NCBI RefSeq assembly: GCF_000699445.3
Contig: NC_067198.1
Location: 27,229,536-27,293,535, forward strand
Reading direction: 5' to 3'
Source of the DNA: Schistosoma haematobium
Taxonomy: Eukaryota; Platyhelminthes; Trematoda; Strigeidida; Schistosomatidae
DNA length: 64,000 bases
Below are positions 1 to 11,599 of this stretch, in pieces (the first letter of the stretch is position 1; each line of letters starts with the position of its first letter). The position numbers and the translations under genes are program-made. Under the pieces are notes generated by a model. That model worked only from the letters and a program-made list of their open reading frames with translations. It ran no database searches and was not told the origin of the DNA.

Positions 1-139
1 GGTCGTGTGACCGACCTCAGGCAGTTGTCCCTTGGGCACTGCGGTCACGCTCTCGGGTCACTAAGACCACCTCTAATCCAATTTCCTTTTCAGGTACCTC
101 CAGAACAACCCTTCCACGGTGTGGGCAACCGGGAAGTGA
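1..139 (+). mobile_element. RTE-type LINE fragment (5' region)
   Basis: These bases match, almost base for base, the 5' region of the RTE-type element at 57,072-60,179 (from about 57,447 to 57,577). Homology stops near 139 and unrelated AT-rich sequence follows. The left end is cut by the window, so element length and target duplication cannot be judged. It is a partial copy; no coding function is expected. Confidence 0.8.
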
Positions 140-360
140 TGATCTAAAAACAACATAGTTTCTTCGTAATCTTAGAAAAAAACAGGAGACGTTTAGACAG
201 TTATGAGCCTCTCCCAGCACTACAAGTAAGGATCGACCAGTAGGATATAAAATGTTTAAACCAATGAAAGGTTAATGACGACGTGTTTTTAAAAGGCATA
301 GCATTCACGCGTGTACACATCTATACCAAAATAATAGTTTACTAATCATGAAACAAAACA

Positions 361-516
361 TTTTGGGCAATATCTCCAAAGTTTTGGGTTTTCTCTAATA
401 TGTCTCCAGAAGTTTCGGCAACTTTGGGGAAATCCATCTACGTTTAGTGATTAAACCCCAGTATTTTCTTCGCATTTAGGGGATATTCTGCACGATTTTC
501 GGTTCTTCCCAATACC
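361..516 (+). repeat. Left arm of a long diverged inverted repeat
   Basis: The reverse complement of this stretch resembles 2375-2530, with long shared blocks such as the one at 486-516 against 2375-2405 and the motif around AAACGTAGATGGATTTCC. I estimate roughly 75% identity over about 150 bases by eye. The arms enclose the DUF4806-like gene. They could be the terminal inverted repeats of an old DNA transposon or a local inverted duplication; no target duplication was found. Confidence 0.6.
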
Positions 517-673
517 GTCGAAGTAGATGGAAGTGGTGGTTAGAACACCTATTTTTGAGGAACTACTTTATGAGCATGTACTCAGTAGATACTTACTTAG
601 CTATTGGGGAAAAGTTCCCAGTCAAAATATTGGCAACTGGAAACTCAACTGTGACACATGCAGCTTTGAGAAA
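515..673 (+). repeat. Inner inverted repeat, left copy
   Basis: The reverse complement of 947-1106 aligns here at about 85% identity by eye, with a spacer near 275 bases. The right copy keeps an open minus-strand frame of 69 codons (930-1139). In this left copy the equivalent frame has stops, while another frame stays open, so the coding status of the repeat is unclear. Confidence 0.6.
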
Positions 674-854
674 ATGCACAGTATTGCATCATTGTATTAA
701 GTTGTCATCACTTTGAAATCATTGCTTTCAGATGATTATCTGATAACTGAGGGATTGAAAGTATCATTCACTGAAGTACTCGGTTACAAAAGCACAATTG
801 CACCTGAGGATGACACGCTGACATGTAGAACAGAGAAGTCAAAGAGGTGAATTG

Positions 855-1022
855 ATGAGCTTACACAATCCATTCATTGTCAGAGTTGTCAAACGCAAAA
901 TGAAAAACTACTTGTGCACCTCTGAAGAACTAGAGGTTACTGAAATGGAAGCTGCGTATGTCGCAGTTGAGTTTCCAGTTGCCAACATTTTGACTGGGGA
1001 CTTTTCCCCAATAGTTAAGTAG
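855..1022 (+). CDS. Small ORF or exon remnant upstream of DUF4806-like gene
   Basis: A 55-residue open frame runs from ATG 855 to a TAG at 1020-1022, with an acidic middle and a basic start. An exon-like open stretch also lies at about 732-848, ending in a GT. Both run in the same direction as the DUF4806-like exons and may be upstream exons of that gene. The second half overlaps the inner inverted repeat, where the opposite strand is also open, so real coding is uncertain. No family was recognised. Confidence 0.25.
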   Translation: MSLHNPFIVRVVKRKMKNYLCTSEELEVTEMEAAYVAVEFPVANILTGDFSPIVK

Positions 1023-1106
1023 GTATCTATTGAGTACATGCTTATAAAATAGTTCCTCGAAAACAGAAGTGTTCTCACCACCGCCTCCATCTACTTCAAC
1101 GGCAGT
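947..1106 (-). repeat. Inner inverted repeat, right copy
   Basis: This is the partner of 515-673. Read on the minus strand it has an open frame of 69 codons (930-1139) with an aromatic-rich segment. Whether this is an exon remnant or chance openness preserved by duplication cannot be told here. Confidence 0.55.
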
Positions 1107-1232
1107 TAGTAACCCGTAAGTTGGGGTAATTGCAAACATAATGAGAGTAAAATATTGAAAGTGATTCTGAAAGAAGTCAATGAACTATCTAGCAAGATGG
1201 ACAAACTGACTGCTTAAATCAAAAGCTCATAC

Positions 1233-1848
1233 ATGGATGTGAAGGACAGTTACAGCAATAGCCTAGACACTTCGAGTTGCGCGTTTCCATTGAAACCATC
1301 TGAGGAAATGCGTACTGTTAAAGCTGCTTTGGAGGAACAAAAGTTCCGTGACCCGTTCGTAAGTTGTGACAGCTGTTTATGAAATTTCAGGTGACCAGAT
1401 TGTCCGCGATCGTGTGTGATCTTCGGAAGTCAATCAAAGCGTGTCTGTATTACGTGTTGACACCGGAACTGGTAATTACTTATACCTTACGTGGGACTAA
1501 GAATAAAATAAATATAAATAACTACATATTCTACAGAACGATTTAAAGTACGTTCACATCACAGTCTTAATATATTTATAGATGTTCACGGTTTTGAAGT
1601 GCAACCTGTCCAGAGAAAGAAATAACACAAGTCAGGCTTTCTTGCATGACGCGAGAGATAAATTTAATAAGCGTGGATGGCGATCCAAAGAAAGGGTGAG
1701 CCAAATGTTCTTTTAGTCTGTAATTGAATATCTGTTTCTGATTGTATATTAGTTTCTAACACATGTTTATACTGAAGTAACTATTTGCTGTATATTTTAT
1801 TTTCAGCTGGCTTCGCAAGTGCTCACAGACCTAGCTGTAAACTTTTAG
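1233..1848 (+). CDS. DUF4806-like protein, C-terminal part (mini-intron gene, possibly decayed)
   Basis: Four phase-0 exons join cleanly: 1233-1358, 1391-1471, 1582-1695 and 1807-1848, ending at TAG. Introns have GT-AG ends, and the first is only 32 nt (1359-1390), typical of schistosome mini-introns. The joined 120-residue product starts with a polar stretch, then a segment beginning FPLKPSEEMRTVKAAL, which resembles the start of DUF4806 domains by my reading, followed by a helical block and a basic segment. The same frame is open further upstream (from about 1150, coiled-coil like), but a TAA at 1215-1217 interrupts it. Either translation starts at ATG 1233 or the gene is a pseudogene. The role of DUF4806 proteins is not established. 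An AATAAA lies 300 bases downstream. Confidence 0.5.
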
Positions 1849-2147
1849 TTCAGCAAACATTATTATTACCACTAGTACGTAATCAACCTTTCACATGGTA
1901 TTATGGATTCATATTTTGGATGTTTGCTATGACATAGAGCAATCGTTTGTCTACTATTGGCAATTTGGCTGTTTTGATACTGCGTTTGTAATGCAAAAGA
2001 GTAACGTTCCTCTTATTTTTGTAGAGCACTGTGGACGACAGTTTAACATCAACCCGATGTACCAAACCGAGGCGCAATTGCAATTGTGTCAGGATTCGAA
2101 GACATTAGTTATGGACGTACAGTTTATTTGCACATTTTTAAAACCTC

Positions 2148-2153
2148 AATAAA
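2148..2153 (+). promoter_or_regulatory. Candidate poly(A) signal
   Basis: AATAAA lies about 300 bases after the stop of the DUF4806-like gene and could end its transcript. It overlaps the end of an unrecognised 85-codon open frame (1895-2152), which may simply be 3' UTR. Confidence 0.35.
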
Positions 2154-2374
2154 CAATTTTATTTATAACGCATAAGTCCTTCAACTACGGAAATGCTTAT
2201 TTGCCGCGACAGACTAGTTCTTGTTGCCGTGGTTTAATTGCTTTGAAACTGCGTTTAATTTGCGAAGTTAACTGAAGAAAAGAATTGAGTAGGTGTGTAT
2301 CAACTTGTGGGTACTTGTTAATAAGTTGGTAGACTTTCCTGAACAATAGGTAATCTAGGGGTTTTTTCTAATAA

Positions 2375-2530
2375 GGTATTGGGAAGAACCGAAAATCGTG
2401 CAAAATATCCCCTAAATGCGGAAAACTATTGGGGTGTGGTAACTAAACGTAGATGGATTTCCACAACGCTGCCGAAACTTCCGGAGATATACTGGCGAAA
2501 ATCCGAAATTGTGTAAATTCCCCAAAATGT
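2375..2530 (-). repeat. Right arm of the long inverted repeat
   Basis: Reverse-complement partner of 361-516; see there. Sequence to its right, up to about 3,480, shows only short unsupported ORFs. Confidence 0.6.
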
Positions 2531-3479
2531 AAAAATAAAATATGGGGTTTTAACGACGAATATGGATGCATTACTGCACGGTAATGGGTCTTCCCCAGAC
2601 CTGGGGGAACTTTGGGTTTTATGCCATCGTCCCAAACCATTTCTATTACGGCTTACCAAATATTTCCTCAAAAGGCACATGTTTCTCTCACAATATGGAC
2701 ATTATGTTGTCATTGGGCCAACAGTGACAGTTCCCTCGAAATTTCCGCAAATTAATTTGGAGGCTAAAATGTACAGGAACAGACTATTTTCGACCTAAAT
2801 CAGACGAGCGAACTTAAATGACAAGAAACTATGTAGCAGGTCCATTTACTAACTTATCAGAGATACCAAGTATATGAGTGTTTCCCTATGACACTGAAAT
2901 TCTCTCTGACATCCTGAAAATCGAAAGTCGCAATAGATGTATATTTTTTTTACCAGACCTGCAGCCTGTGAGGCAAGTATAGCACGATCAAAATCCACAA
3001 ACAAAATTAAAAACTGACAACGATTACAACGTACTTAGTATCACAGTAGTAGAGCAAGCCATAACGTAACGCTACATTCAAAACATTGTTTCACTTTGAA
3101 AATAAGTCAAATGGATCTGGATGGAATAAAAGAAGCTTTAGGTTAACGGGCTTTCTTATCTGGTAGCAGTAGATCAACGATTCCTTCAGTCAGGAACCTA
3201 GGTATATTCAATGATAGAAAGCAAAATAAAAGTAAGTTATAAAGAGATACTATCTTTATTCCTAAAGAATATGTTAAGTCTTAAGTAATATATTTCTACC
3301 AGAGAAGATACTGGACTCCTGGAAAGTCGCCCGAAACTTTTTAGCCAGCAGAGAATTCTAGAATTTGGCTGCTTATAAAAAGTAAAAAGTATGCCTACAG
3401 TCCATCCAGATGCATTTTCTCTAATTTCTGGGTGTTACACCTAGGGTTTGTGTTGTGACTAGGGTTAATTAGACATTTT

Positions 3480-5280
3480 TGGAGAATTTCATGAACGCTA
3501 GAGATTCTGTAAGTCATCAGAGTGTCATCTCTGAACGCCCATACTCTAATAGGAAAAGACTCAGTGATCTGGGGTGTTCTTTATAATGTTCGAATGTGAG
3601 TCCACGAACTGATTTCGTGGCTTGTCTCCGGATACGTCCCAGCGAACTCTTATCGTTTTGAAGCAAGGGGAAAACTATAGTTCCATTCTGTAAGTATGGT
3701 TAAGTAAAACTATTGAAGATTAAGTGAAACGTCCTACATCCGAACCGGCCAAAAATGCACGCTAATCTTACAAGTGCTAGATTTGGTCGGAAGGCATTTT
3801 TGTCGCCGTCGACGTGGGACTTCAGATCATAGGGTATAAAAACTCTTAGATAGTTTTTCAATCTGGGGTACCTCTAGGGGGGAGTTACCTAAGTTTTGTT
3901 CATAGTAAGTCCGTTCTCCTGCCACCCTTGAAGTCGAATCAGTCCCTCTAAAGGGCCAGCTTATCATCTTGGTTGCAGACTTCTCTCCGAAGTTTCACAT
4001 AGGCTGCATCAAATAAAAACTCTCAAGAAACTTACTGAGGAAGGTCATTTATATAGATTAACAAGTGAGGAAATCCTGGTCCTAAACCCTGAATAACCTC
4101 ATTAAAGCATTCTGTAGCCTGAAAGAAATTAAAGATTACCCTAATCGTAATAAAACGATCATTTAGATCGTTTGTTAATAGTCACTTGTTACCTAACTGT
4201 TTGAGCTTATTAATGGGAGATGCACGATTGACCACACTTAAAGACTTTTGAGAAGTCAAGATATATGACATCAACCTTTGCCTTGCGATCAAGGATGGTT
4301 ATCTGTCTGTCTAACGCGGCAGCAGGTTAGTTGTACAAAAGTTCTCCTTTCTGAACCCCTTCTTTTGGGGTGGGTAGTTAGTAGTCACCTAGACCGTCAC
4401 ATATCAGAGACCCTATAACTTTTGATGGTGATGAGAGAAGTGCTACCGGCCGGTAGCTTGAAGGTTCACAACGTCGACCTCGTTTGAAAATTAGTGAAGC
4501 GTGCTCCAGAATCTAGTCCTCTGGGACCGTTCCTTGACTTAGCGAATGTGAGAACATCATACTCAGCGGTTTAACCAACAATTAATCCACTTGTCTCAGT
4601 ATTGCTGAATGAATTATATCCTGGCCAGGAGATGTGTCCTTGTTTAAATGCTGTACTTTCTGGTGCACCACATCATAGATCACGTTTGATACTGAGAATC
4701 CTGTTGAGTTGCAGATGAACCTTACGCAGATTCAGGTTGTATGTGACGGTTGAAATCTTTGAAAATACTGTTTTGACAAGAGCTTTGCAGTGTCACCGTC
4801 ATTGTCAATTTGGGTATTATAACCTAACAACTGGGAAAATCTGGTTCTGGCTTGTCGAAGAAAGACCCTGGCAGAATAAGCTTTCCGGATTAGAAACGAA
4901 TTTTCGATTAGCTTGGTGTGATACTAAAGCCCAACTTTTGTTCCTTGTGAGCATTATTTCCTTGCTTGTTTGAACTGCCTGTATGCACATTCGTCATTAG
5001 TTCATCTACATTCCGTCCAGTAGTACCATTTGTGTATTAGCATTGTGAGAGTGTGATTCTTTACGACCATTCATTGCATGAGGGGCAGAATTGAAGTGCC
5101 GGTTGGAAATCCTTCGTTTATAAATTCGCAATCTAACTGTCTGTTTCTCCACCGAGCTGCTAAACTCACATTTTTAAATAGTCTCAAATCTCCATTGAGG
5201 TTGAGGAACGGGACTTCAGTGGAGTTGTCACCATCAGTTTAAATGTGTGCCGGAAAGTTTGACTTGAGGTCTCCCAGAAT
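3480..5280 (-). mobile_element. Decayed CR1-type LINE (SR1/Perere-like), reverse transcriptase remnants
   Basis: The minus strand, read in several frames, gives reverse-transcriptase blocks in the right order: a VIYLDFSK-type block (about 4,250-4,300), an LLIYINDLP block (about 4,020-4,065), the D..LALQRD block after it (about 3,940-3,990), and a C-terminal region resembling the Y..RL..L.L..L..RR segment of CR1 proteins (about 3,500-3,620). Many stops and shifts separate the blocks, so it is an old dead copy. Ends and target duplication were not found. Placement in the CR1/Jockey group is inferred from these motifs. Confidence 0.7.
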
Positions 5281-5506
5281 AAGAATGAGTAAATCTGTGG
5301 TGAATAGAGCCGGATGAACTCCTTAGCAAACAACTGTCGTACTCAGCGTCAGCAGTGGTCTTCCTGCAGTCAATTTTCACTAGACATCTCAAGGTGTTAG
5401 ACGATCTCAATGAACATCATATAGGTCAGTCAGAATTGATAAACTGCTGCGTATGCACTTGATCTACTATCAAGAAGAATCATCGGCACAGGGCGACTTA
5501 GGACAC

Positions 5507-5793
5507 TGTTATATACCGGCGAGAATTATGAATGGTAACTTTTGAGAACTGTTTGTGGACAAATATTAGACATGTGTTCCTAATGTATAAATGTTTAGTA
5601 GCTAAATTATACACAACTATACTCCTCCAATTACAAGCTTTATTTTAACACACAAGCTATTATTACACGATTTACTGTTCTAGAGTTATGCCCAGTCTAC
5701 TAATTACAGTCTCCCACGTACACAGCCGATTTACGTGATTATTTGCAAATGTTATTTTATACGATATGGTCTGTTTGGTTTGTGTATAAACCC
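5507..5793 (+). repeat. LTR-like repeat, left half (split by LINE insertion)
   Basis: Starts TGTTATATACC and matches the left part of the repeat at 60,429-60,922. It stops at a TATAAACCC that recurs at 7234-7242, where the rest of the repeat resumes. It is therefore an LTR-like unit cut in two by a later LINE. Confidence 0.65.
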
Positions 5794-7233
5794 TTGCTTA
5801 CCTACTTACGCTTGTTACCCCGCGTGGAGGAGCATAGGCGACCCACATGCATTCCACATCCAACCCTATCCTGGGAAATCCTTTCCAGTTATTTCCAATT
5901 GCTATCCATCCTTTTCATGTCCGCCTCCCATTCCCGATGTAGTGTGATCTTCGGCCTTACATTTTTTCTTTCCCCTTCACAATTACGAGTTAGCACCTCC
6001 CTCGTGATGCACTTTGATGATTTCCTCAATGTGTGTCTTACCGACTACTAGCGTCTTTCTCCAATTCCCTCTTCAGTCGGAAGCTGCTTTGTTCTCTCCC
6101 ACAGTACGCTGTTCCTGATGGTATCCGGCCAACGGACATTCAGTATCACACGTAGACGATTGTTTATAAATACTTGTAACTTCGTGATGATGGTTGTGGT
6201 AGTTCTCCAGGTTTCAGCTTCGCACAGCAGAACTGTTTTGACGTTCGTATTGGAAATTCTAACTCTGATATTGGTTGACAGTTGTTTTGAGTCCCACATG
6301 TTCTTTAATTGCAGGAATGCGGACATTGCTTTGCCAATCCTCACCTCTACGTCTACATCACATTTTTCATGTTCATCGATGGTGCCACCCAGATACGTGA
6401 ATGTTTCAACCTCTCCCAGAGTTTCTCCATCAAGTGTGATGCGGTTGGTGTTCTCCGTGTCGTATTTGAGGATATTGCTTTTTCCTTTGTGTATGTTGAG
6501 GCCTACTGGTGCAGAGGCTGCTGCGACATTGGTTCTCATCATCTGCGTTTGTTCGTGTGTATGGGATACAAAGGCCAGGTCATCTGCGCAGTTCAAATCT
6601 TCTAATTGATTCCGAGCTGTTCATCGTGTTCCGTGCTTTCCCTCAGACGTCGAGGTCTTCATAATCCAGTAGACTACCAGGAGAGGAAGGGGAAGAGTAA
6701 TTAAGCTTGTCTGACTCCGGTCCTTACTTGGAATGCATCTGTCAGCTGTCCTCTATGCACGACTTTGCACTGTAGTCCATCATATGAATTACGGATGATG
6801 TTGACGATTTTCTCAGGTCTACCATAGTGTCGAAAAATTTTCCATAAGTCTTCCTATCCAGACTACCGAACGCCTTCTCATAGTCAATGATGTTGAGTTG
6901 TAGTGACGAGTTCCATTCAACTGGTTGTTCGGCGATGGCCTATAGTGTCACAATTCGGTCTATGCACGGCTGACCCTCACGGAATCCAGCCTGTTGATCT
7001 ACAAGTTGGGCGTCTACTGCATCTTGCATCCGGTTCAGCAACACTCAGTTGAAAACGTTTCCCGGCACTGATAGTATTGTAATGCCTCTGTAGTTTTCAC
7101 TCCGCCTGTAGCTCTTCTAGAGTTGCTGTCGCTACCAAGCCCGGATAAAGGAGGAGGGTTGGGCATGATGTCAGCAACCCCATGCCCGTTGGAAAAATCT
7201 CGCCAAAAAACGCCAAGCAGATTAAACAACTTA
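5794..7233 (-). mobile_element. RTE-type non-LTR retrotransposon, internally deleted
   Basis: A minus-strand LINE copy of 1,440 bp lies between 9-bp repeats TATAAACCC (5785-5793, 7234-7242), taken as the target duplication. Its 5' end (7233) carries a UTR-like segment, which is joined near 7,110 directly to the middle of a reverse transcriptase containing an ENYRGITILS block. The longest frame, 6596-6048 (182 codons), covers the [11 protein letters not shown] catalytic-loop region to the C-terminal domain and ends in a stop before the conserved tail; the tail continues in broken frames to about 5,800. The endonuclease and N-terminal RT are missing, so it is non-autonomous. The sister copy at 36,951-37,947 differs by one residue over the 182 codons. 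Confidence 0.85.
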
Positions 7234-7434
7234 TATAAACCCAGTACATGGTTCATTACTCTCAGGCTGAGATTGATGTTCTGGACCTAACAAGCAGGCC
7301 TAGACAGGGAGGACTGCTCGTACTTGTTTTATGCTCCATTGGTCCGGTCGATAGTTCACTGTTCTTTAACTGGCGGTATCATTACGTCATACATTAATAG
7401 AGCACAAAGCCACATGTTATAACAGACTTCATAT
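7234..7434 (+). repeat. LTR-like repeat, right half
   Basis: Resumes the unit broken at 5793, aligning with 60,760-60,922, and ends TTATAACA, complementary to the TGTTATA at its start. The flanks GACAC and GACTT agree in only three of five bases, so a target duplication is not proven. Confidence 0.6.
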
Positions 7435-10400
7435 CTGTTTTTCTGTCATTGCGAATCTAAGACATGCTTGGTGTTGCAAGTTCACGCCCGGTAATTTGAG
7501 AGGACGCTTATACGTCAGAAATTTCTGTTACATGAGTATCTATAGTAATATTTAGCTAAGTCAACTCGTCCAGTTTATTTGTTAAACTCGCGGTGTTCGA
7601 TCTGAAACTCGTGAGCTTACCTATCCGTTTATCTAAATGGGTTTTATGTGAATGGACAGGAAACCTACCCACAGAGAGGTCTCCGTGTGGGTGATCCCTG
7701 TCTTTCTTATATTTTTCCCTCGTTCATGTCAGTCTACAAGTGAAATATTCTATTCCAATTTGCTTTTCTGCTTGTCCGTACGCATGTAGACTTGAGTTGA
7801 TAAATGGCTTCTGTTGACACAAAATTATTCGAGAGTCTCAGCCGCTATTTGACGAGATGGGAAGGTTATCTTCATCAGCCGAGATCTAGTATCCCCGTCC
7901 TAGTTGGTTGCACAAACCACTTGTCGGGTGAATATGTTTTTGGGCTTCACAAGTTAATTTATTAACTTCCACCATAGAATATCAAAGTCTGCATAACTAA
8001 GCGAAAGAACGTTTCATAATATTCCTTAGGGATGTTCCTAGTGAGATTGCACTCAGAATATAGTATGTCAGGCAGTATTCTCATATCGCTATTTGATTTC
8101 ATCAAGTGATTTGCCAGTGAAACATCATCTACGTCAGCAGTGTTGGTGAGCATTACACGGAGTCATGGATGAATTTACTGCCTGCTATCTTTCACTCGAA
8201 TAATCCATGTAAACGTCAGTGGCAAAATTTTGAGAAGTTTGAGCTCCCTATTAAACTTTTCCCAAATAATCCTGTCGTTTTTCGCTCTACAAACTGAGAG
8301 GAAGGTCACGGCTATCTTCAGGTATGTAAGATAATGATAATGTAACGTATAATGCATGCTTCGTGGAACAAACGTTTGCATTTGTCATGTTGCATAACAC
8401 ATGCGACAACAAATTGTCACTCGGGTCTACTATGGTGACATATATTCAGTGATTTTTGTAACAACAAAAATAAAAACCACATTTTTTCTCTAATTTGTCA
8501 CACTTTATTTGTAACCACATTTTTATTCAATATCTGTTGTTTTGCTGTATCACTTGTTAAAAAGACGATAATAATTGTTTCGATGAATGATATACGATTC
8601 TACTACTGCGTTGTTTAAAATATAGAACACTATCTACTCCGTTTGTTCTTCTGTTTTATTGGCCACCGTTTTGATTGAAGACTATAATAGTATTATAACA
8701 TCATTATAGGCCTTCCGACTCAACGTTGGACTTTTGGCGCGGATTACTATTGCATAATACTATTGGGCTCCGTCTTCCTCATTACGTCATTGGTGTAGTC
8801 ACTTGCAGAGGAACACCTGTCAATCAAGTGAACTCAGTTTGTGGTCGTTGTTCTCACGAGGCCATTCACAAGTAACATTCATTCTATAGTAACTGTTAGT
8901 GTCTGTTTGTTTAATATACCTTTTGCATTGCTAACGGTATTTTGTTACCTTTGGTTTTACTAACGGACAGACATCTAGGTTTCTTTACTATTAATTTTCT
9001 TGGTATATCACTATTAACCTAGTGTAGCAATATATTTTGTGTAAGCTCTTTTTGTTTGGGAACCACCACACTACTAAATGAGTTTCTAATGACCATGTCG
9101 AAGCATAAATTGTTAAATAAACCCCAGAAAGAGTTTAATACTGTCAAAAAATACAGAAAAAGGATAAAAATGGGTAGTATTAACCGTTAAAATATACTAA
9201 AGCTAGTCTGAACGTGGAAATCCGTAAAAAGCGAATGGTCAGTTGAGACAAAAGCACAGTTAATTATTAACTGGGATACAACTCATAAGTAAATCAATAT
9301 ACCGAATGTTGAGCTCATGACAGATTCTCTGGATTAAAAATGTTACTTCTGTCCGCAAGGTCATGATAAAAGTTTTAGAACTGTGAGTCACGTTGAGAGT
9401 AGACGTCGTTTCCGTATAGCGCGTACTAAACTCATAGTATTCGGTCTTCACAGGTAGGGATCAGAGGTCAGGCAACCTATGTTAATCTGTGGCTCTACGA
9501 AGATCCAACTTATCTGAATGTACCAGTAGGTAATGTACCACGTGTTATGGTAGGGAATTCAATAAATTTGGGAGACAATGTGAGAAAATAATATCTAGGC
9601 GTAAGACCTTGATTTCTTAACTTTCGGTGAATACCCTCTCGGATTAAAAATTCTCAATTTAGAGGAACAGACAGGACATAATAATACCGATACAATATCG
9701 GACCAGCTTGTAACCTACGGTAAGATGGCAGAAATGTGTTTAGGCACCTTAATCCACATTCATAAATCAAGTTGAGATACCTTACACCTTTTCGGTTCCT
9801 AGCCGCCGAACCCTTCCCACCCTTTCCGCTTCATATTTGGGACAGGAAATAACTGCTTCACTTCCGTATTTAAAGTACGACTTCACATACGCTTACATTA
9901 GCATCCTTGACACTTCTTTATTTATGTGACAAAATGATTCACATGAAACCTATAAAACCTTAAAGCCTTTGATGGATGTCCCTAAAAGTTATCCTTGGTT
10001 CAGATGTCATCACTGACTAATACTCCTTGATCATCATGACCAGTTACTTCGAATAATTTCATTCCAATTCTTGTAAAGTAATTCGTCTCAATGACTGAGT
10101 TGAGCCAGTTAATTTTCACTAGAGTTCATTACTAATGCCCATCGATCCGTCGATTGAGCTACTTTGCTCATTTATTCTTGTGATCCAACTCTGTCAGACA
10201 CATTTTATACGAGTTTTCATATTTGGACTCTATCAAAAAACAGGACAAACTGTTTTGTGACACTTGATAAACTGTTTGTTTAAGGTAAGCAAAGAAGGGG
10301 GCGAGGATTGTCTCTTGACTGAAGCTTAATTTTATCTTATCTCTTAGTATTAATACATAAAGGACCTAGTATACAAACTTGTTGCCCCGCACTTAAGGGT

Positions 10401-11590
10401 GATTACGTTGCACGCAATATATAATGGACGCCCGAATATTATTCGACATTGGCTTGGCCACTATAGTGTTAAGGCCAAATGGAGGACAGTGATCAACTGT
10501 TTTCTCCGAGCTTTATAGACTAGGCAGATAATTGCATCATTTCGGTCTGTCGGCAGTTTTGATTCCTTCAAGAAGTATTGCCAGTAGTTCAGTTATTACA
10601 TTCGTCAGTTGTCTCATGACTCTGTGATGTAAGTCGATAGGACCATTAGATTATTTTTTGTGGTTTTGAAGTGAGCTTTGTAATAAACACAATCCAGCAA
10701 CAATACGTCAGTGTTGAAACTAATGGCTGTCAATTCACGTACGTCTGCGGGAAGCAAGGTTGTAGTTCAGGTATAAACAAAAATAACGTGGTCCTTAAAC
10801 CAAACAATAAGGTGAGACATTAAAAGAAACCGTAATAAAAAGTATCACTTCCACCCTTTCACTTTGAATATGAAGATAAAAACGCAATTAGCAGGCTGTA
10901 GTACACAGAAAGCAAGGGGAAAAGGGGTATGATACGAAAATATCCTGAACAATAGTCCTTTAGATATTCTATTTGTAAATTCTCTATCTTTATTGCCTCA
11001 TACGTTTTTGAGCGCATACGTTTACCTGTTCGTCGAAGATTCCTTGCACACAATTTTATGACAAACGCCCTTTGTCATATTGTCAGATATAAGGTTATTA
11101 TTTCGACATTTTTGTTTGCACGTTCCGTCGGATTACGGCCATATATGAAACCGTTATTATTTGTTTTCATCACGATTTGTTGTATTGTTGGAAAGTCTAT
11201 AGAGAGTGAACTGCCTTCCAACTAGGTGGCTTCCTGTCGGTGGATGCATAAACTACCTTCATTTTCGTTCTTACAGATAGTATAGTACTTGGATTTACTG
11301 TGGTCGTTCATAAATAGCGTCCGAGAGTAAACGTAGTGAGTGCTGTGCAAAAGTTATGTAAAAAAAACCATCAAGCAGATTGAATGTAGTCATCAGTTGA
11401 TTACAGTTGCATGGGAGCTCGTTTAACTGAATGCATAGCATGTGGACTTTGACGTCTCATGAGACAAACAAGTTTGTCTGCAGTAAAACGTCGTCTATCA
11501 CCCAATACTAATAGAAAGGCGTTAGTCCACCGTTATTTTCTAGGGCCGGAAGGGAGATTTTTGACTGTCATTTTACCAAATTATTAACTT
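7435..11590. other. Gene-poor AT-rich DNA
   Basis: No supported gene. Open frames here (at 7962-8381, 9260-9451 and 10859-11053) are short, without recognisable motifs or splice context. One stretch at about 10,430-10,640 on the minus strand weakly resembles the LINE segment just before the reverse-transcriptase NYRP block, with stops, and may be another LINE relic. Confidence 0.5.
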
Positions 11591-11599
11591 GTGGCTGGA

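Noticed and set aside
1895..2152. 85-codon plus-strand frame after the DUF4806-like gene
   Set aside because: No motif; the gene's stop lies upstream and a poly(A) signal overlaps its end, so it is better read as 3' UTR.
6118..6609. 163-codon plus-strand frame (also 37,632-37,141 on the minus strand)
   Set aside because: Antisense shadow of the RTE reverse-transcriptase frame; repeated only because the LINE is repeated.
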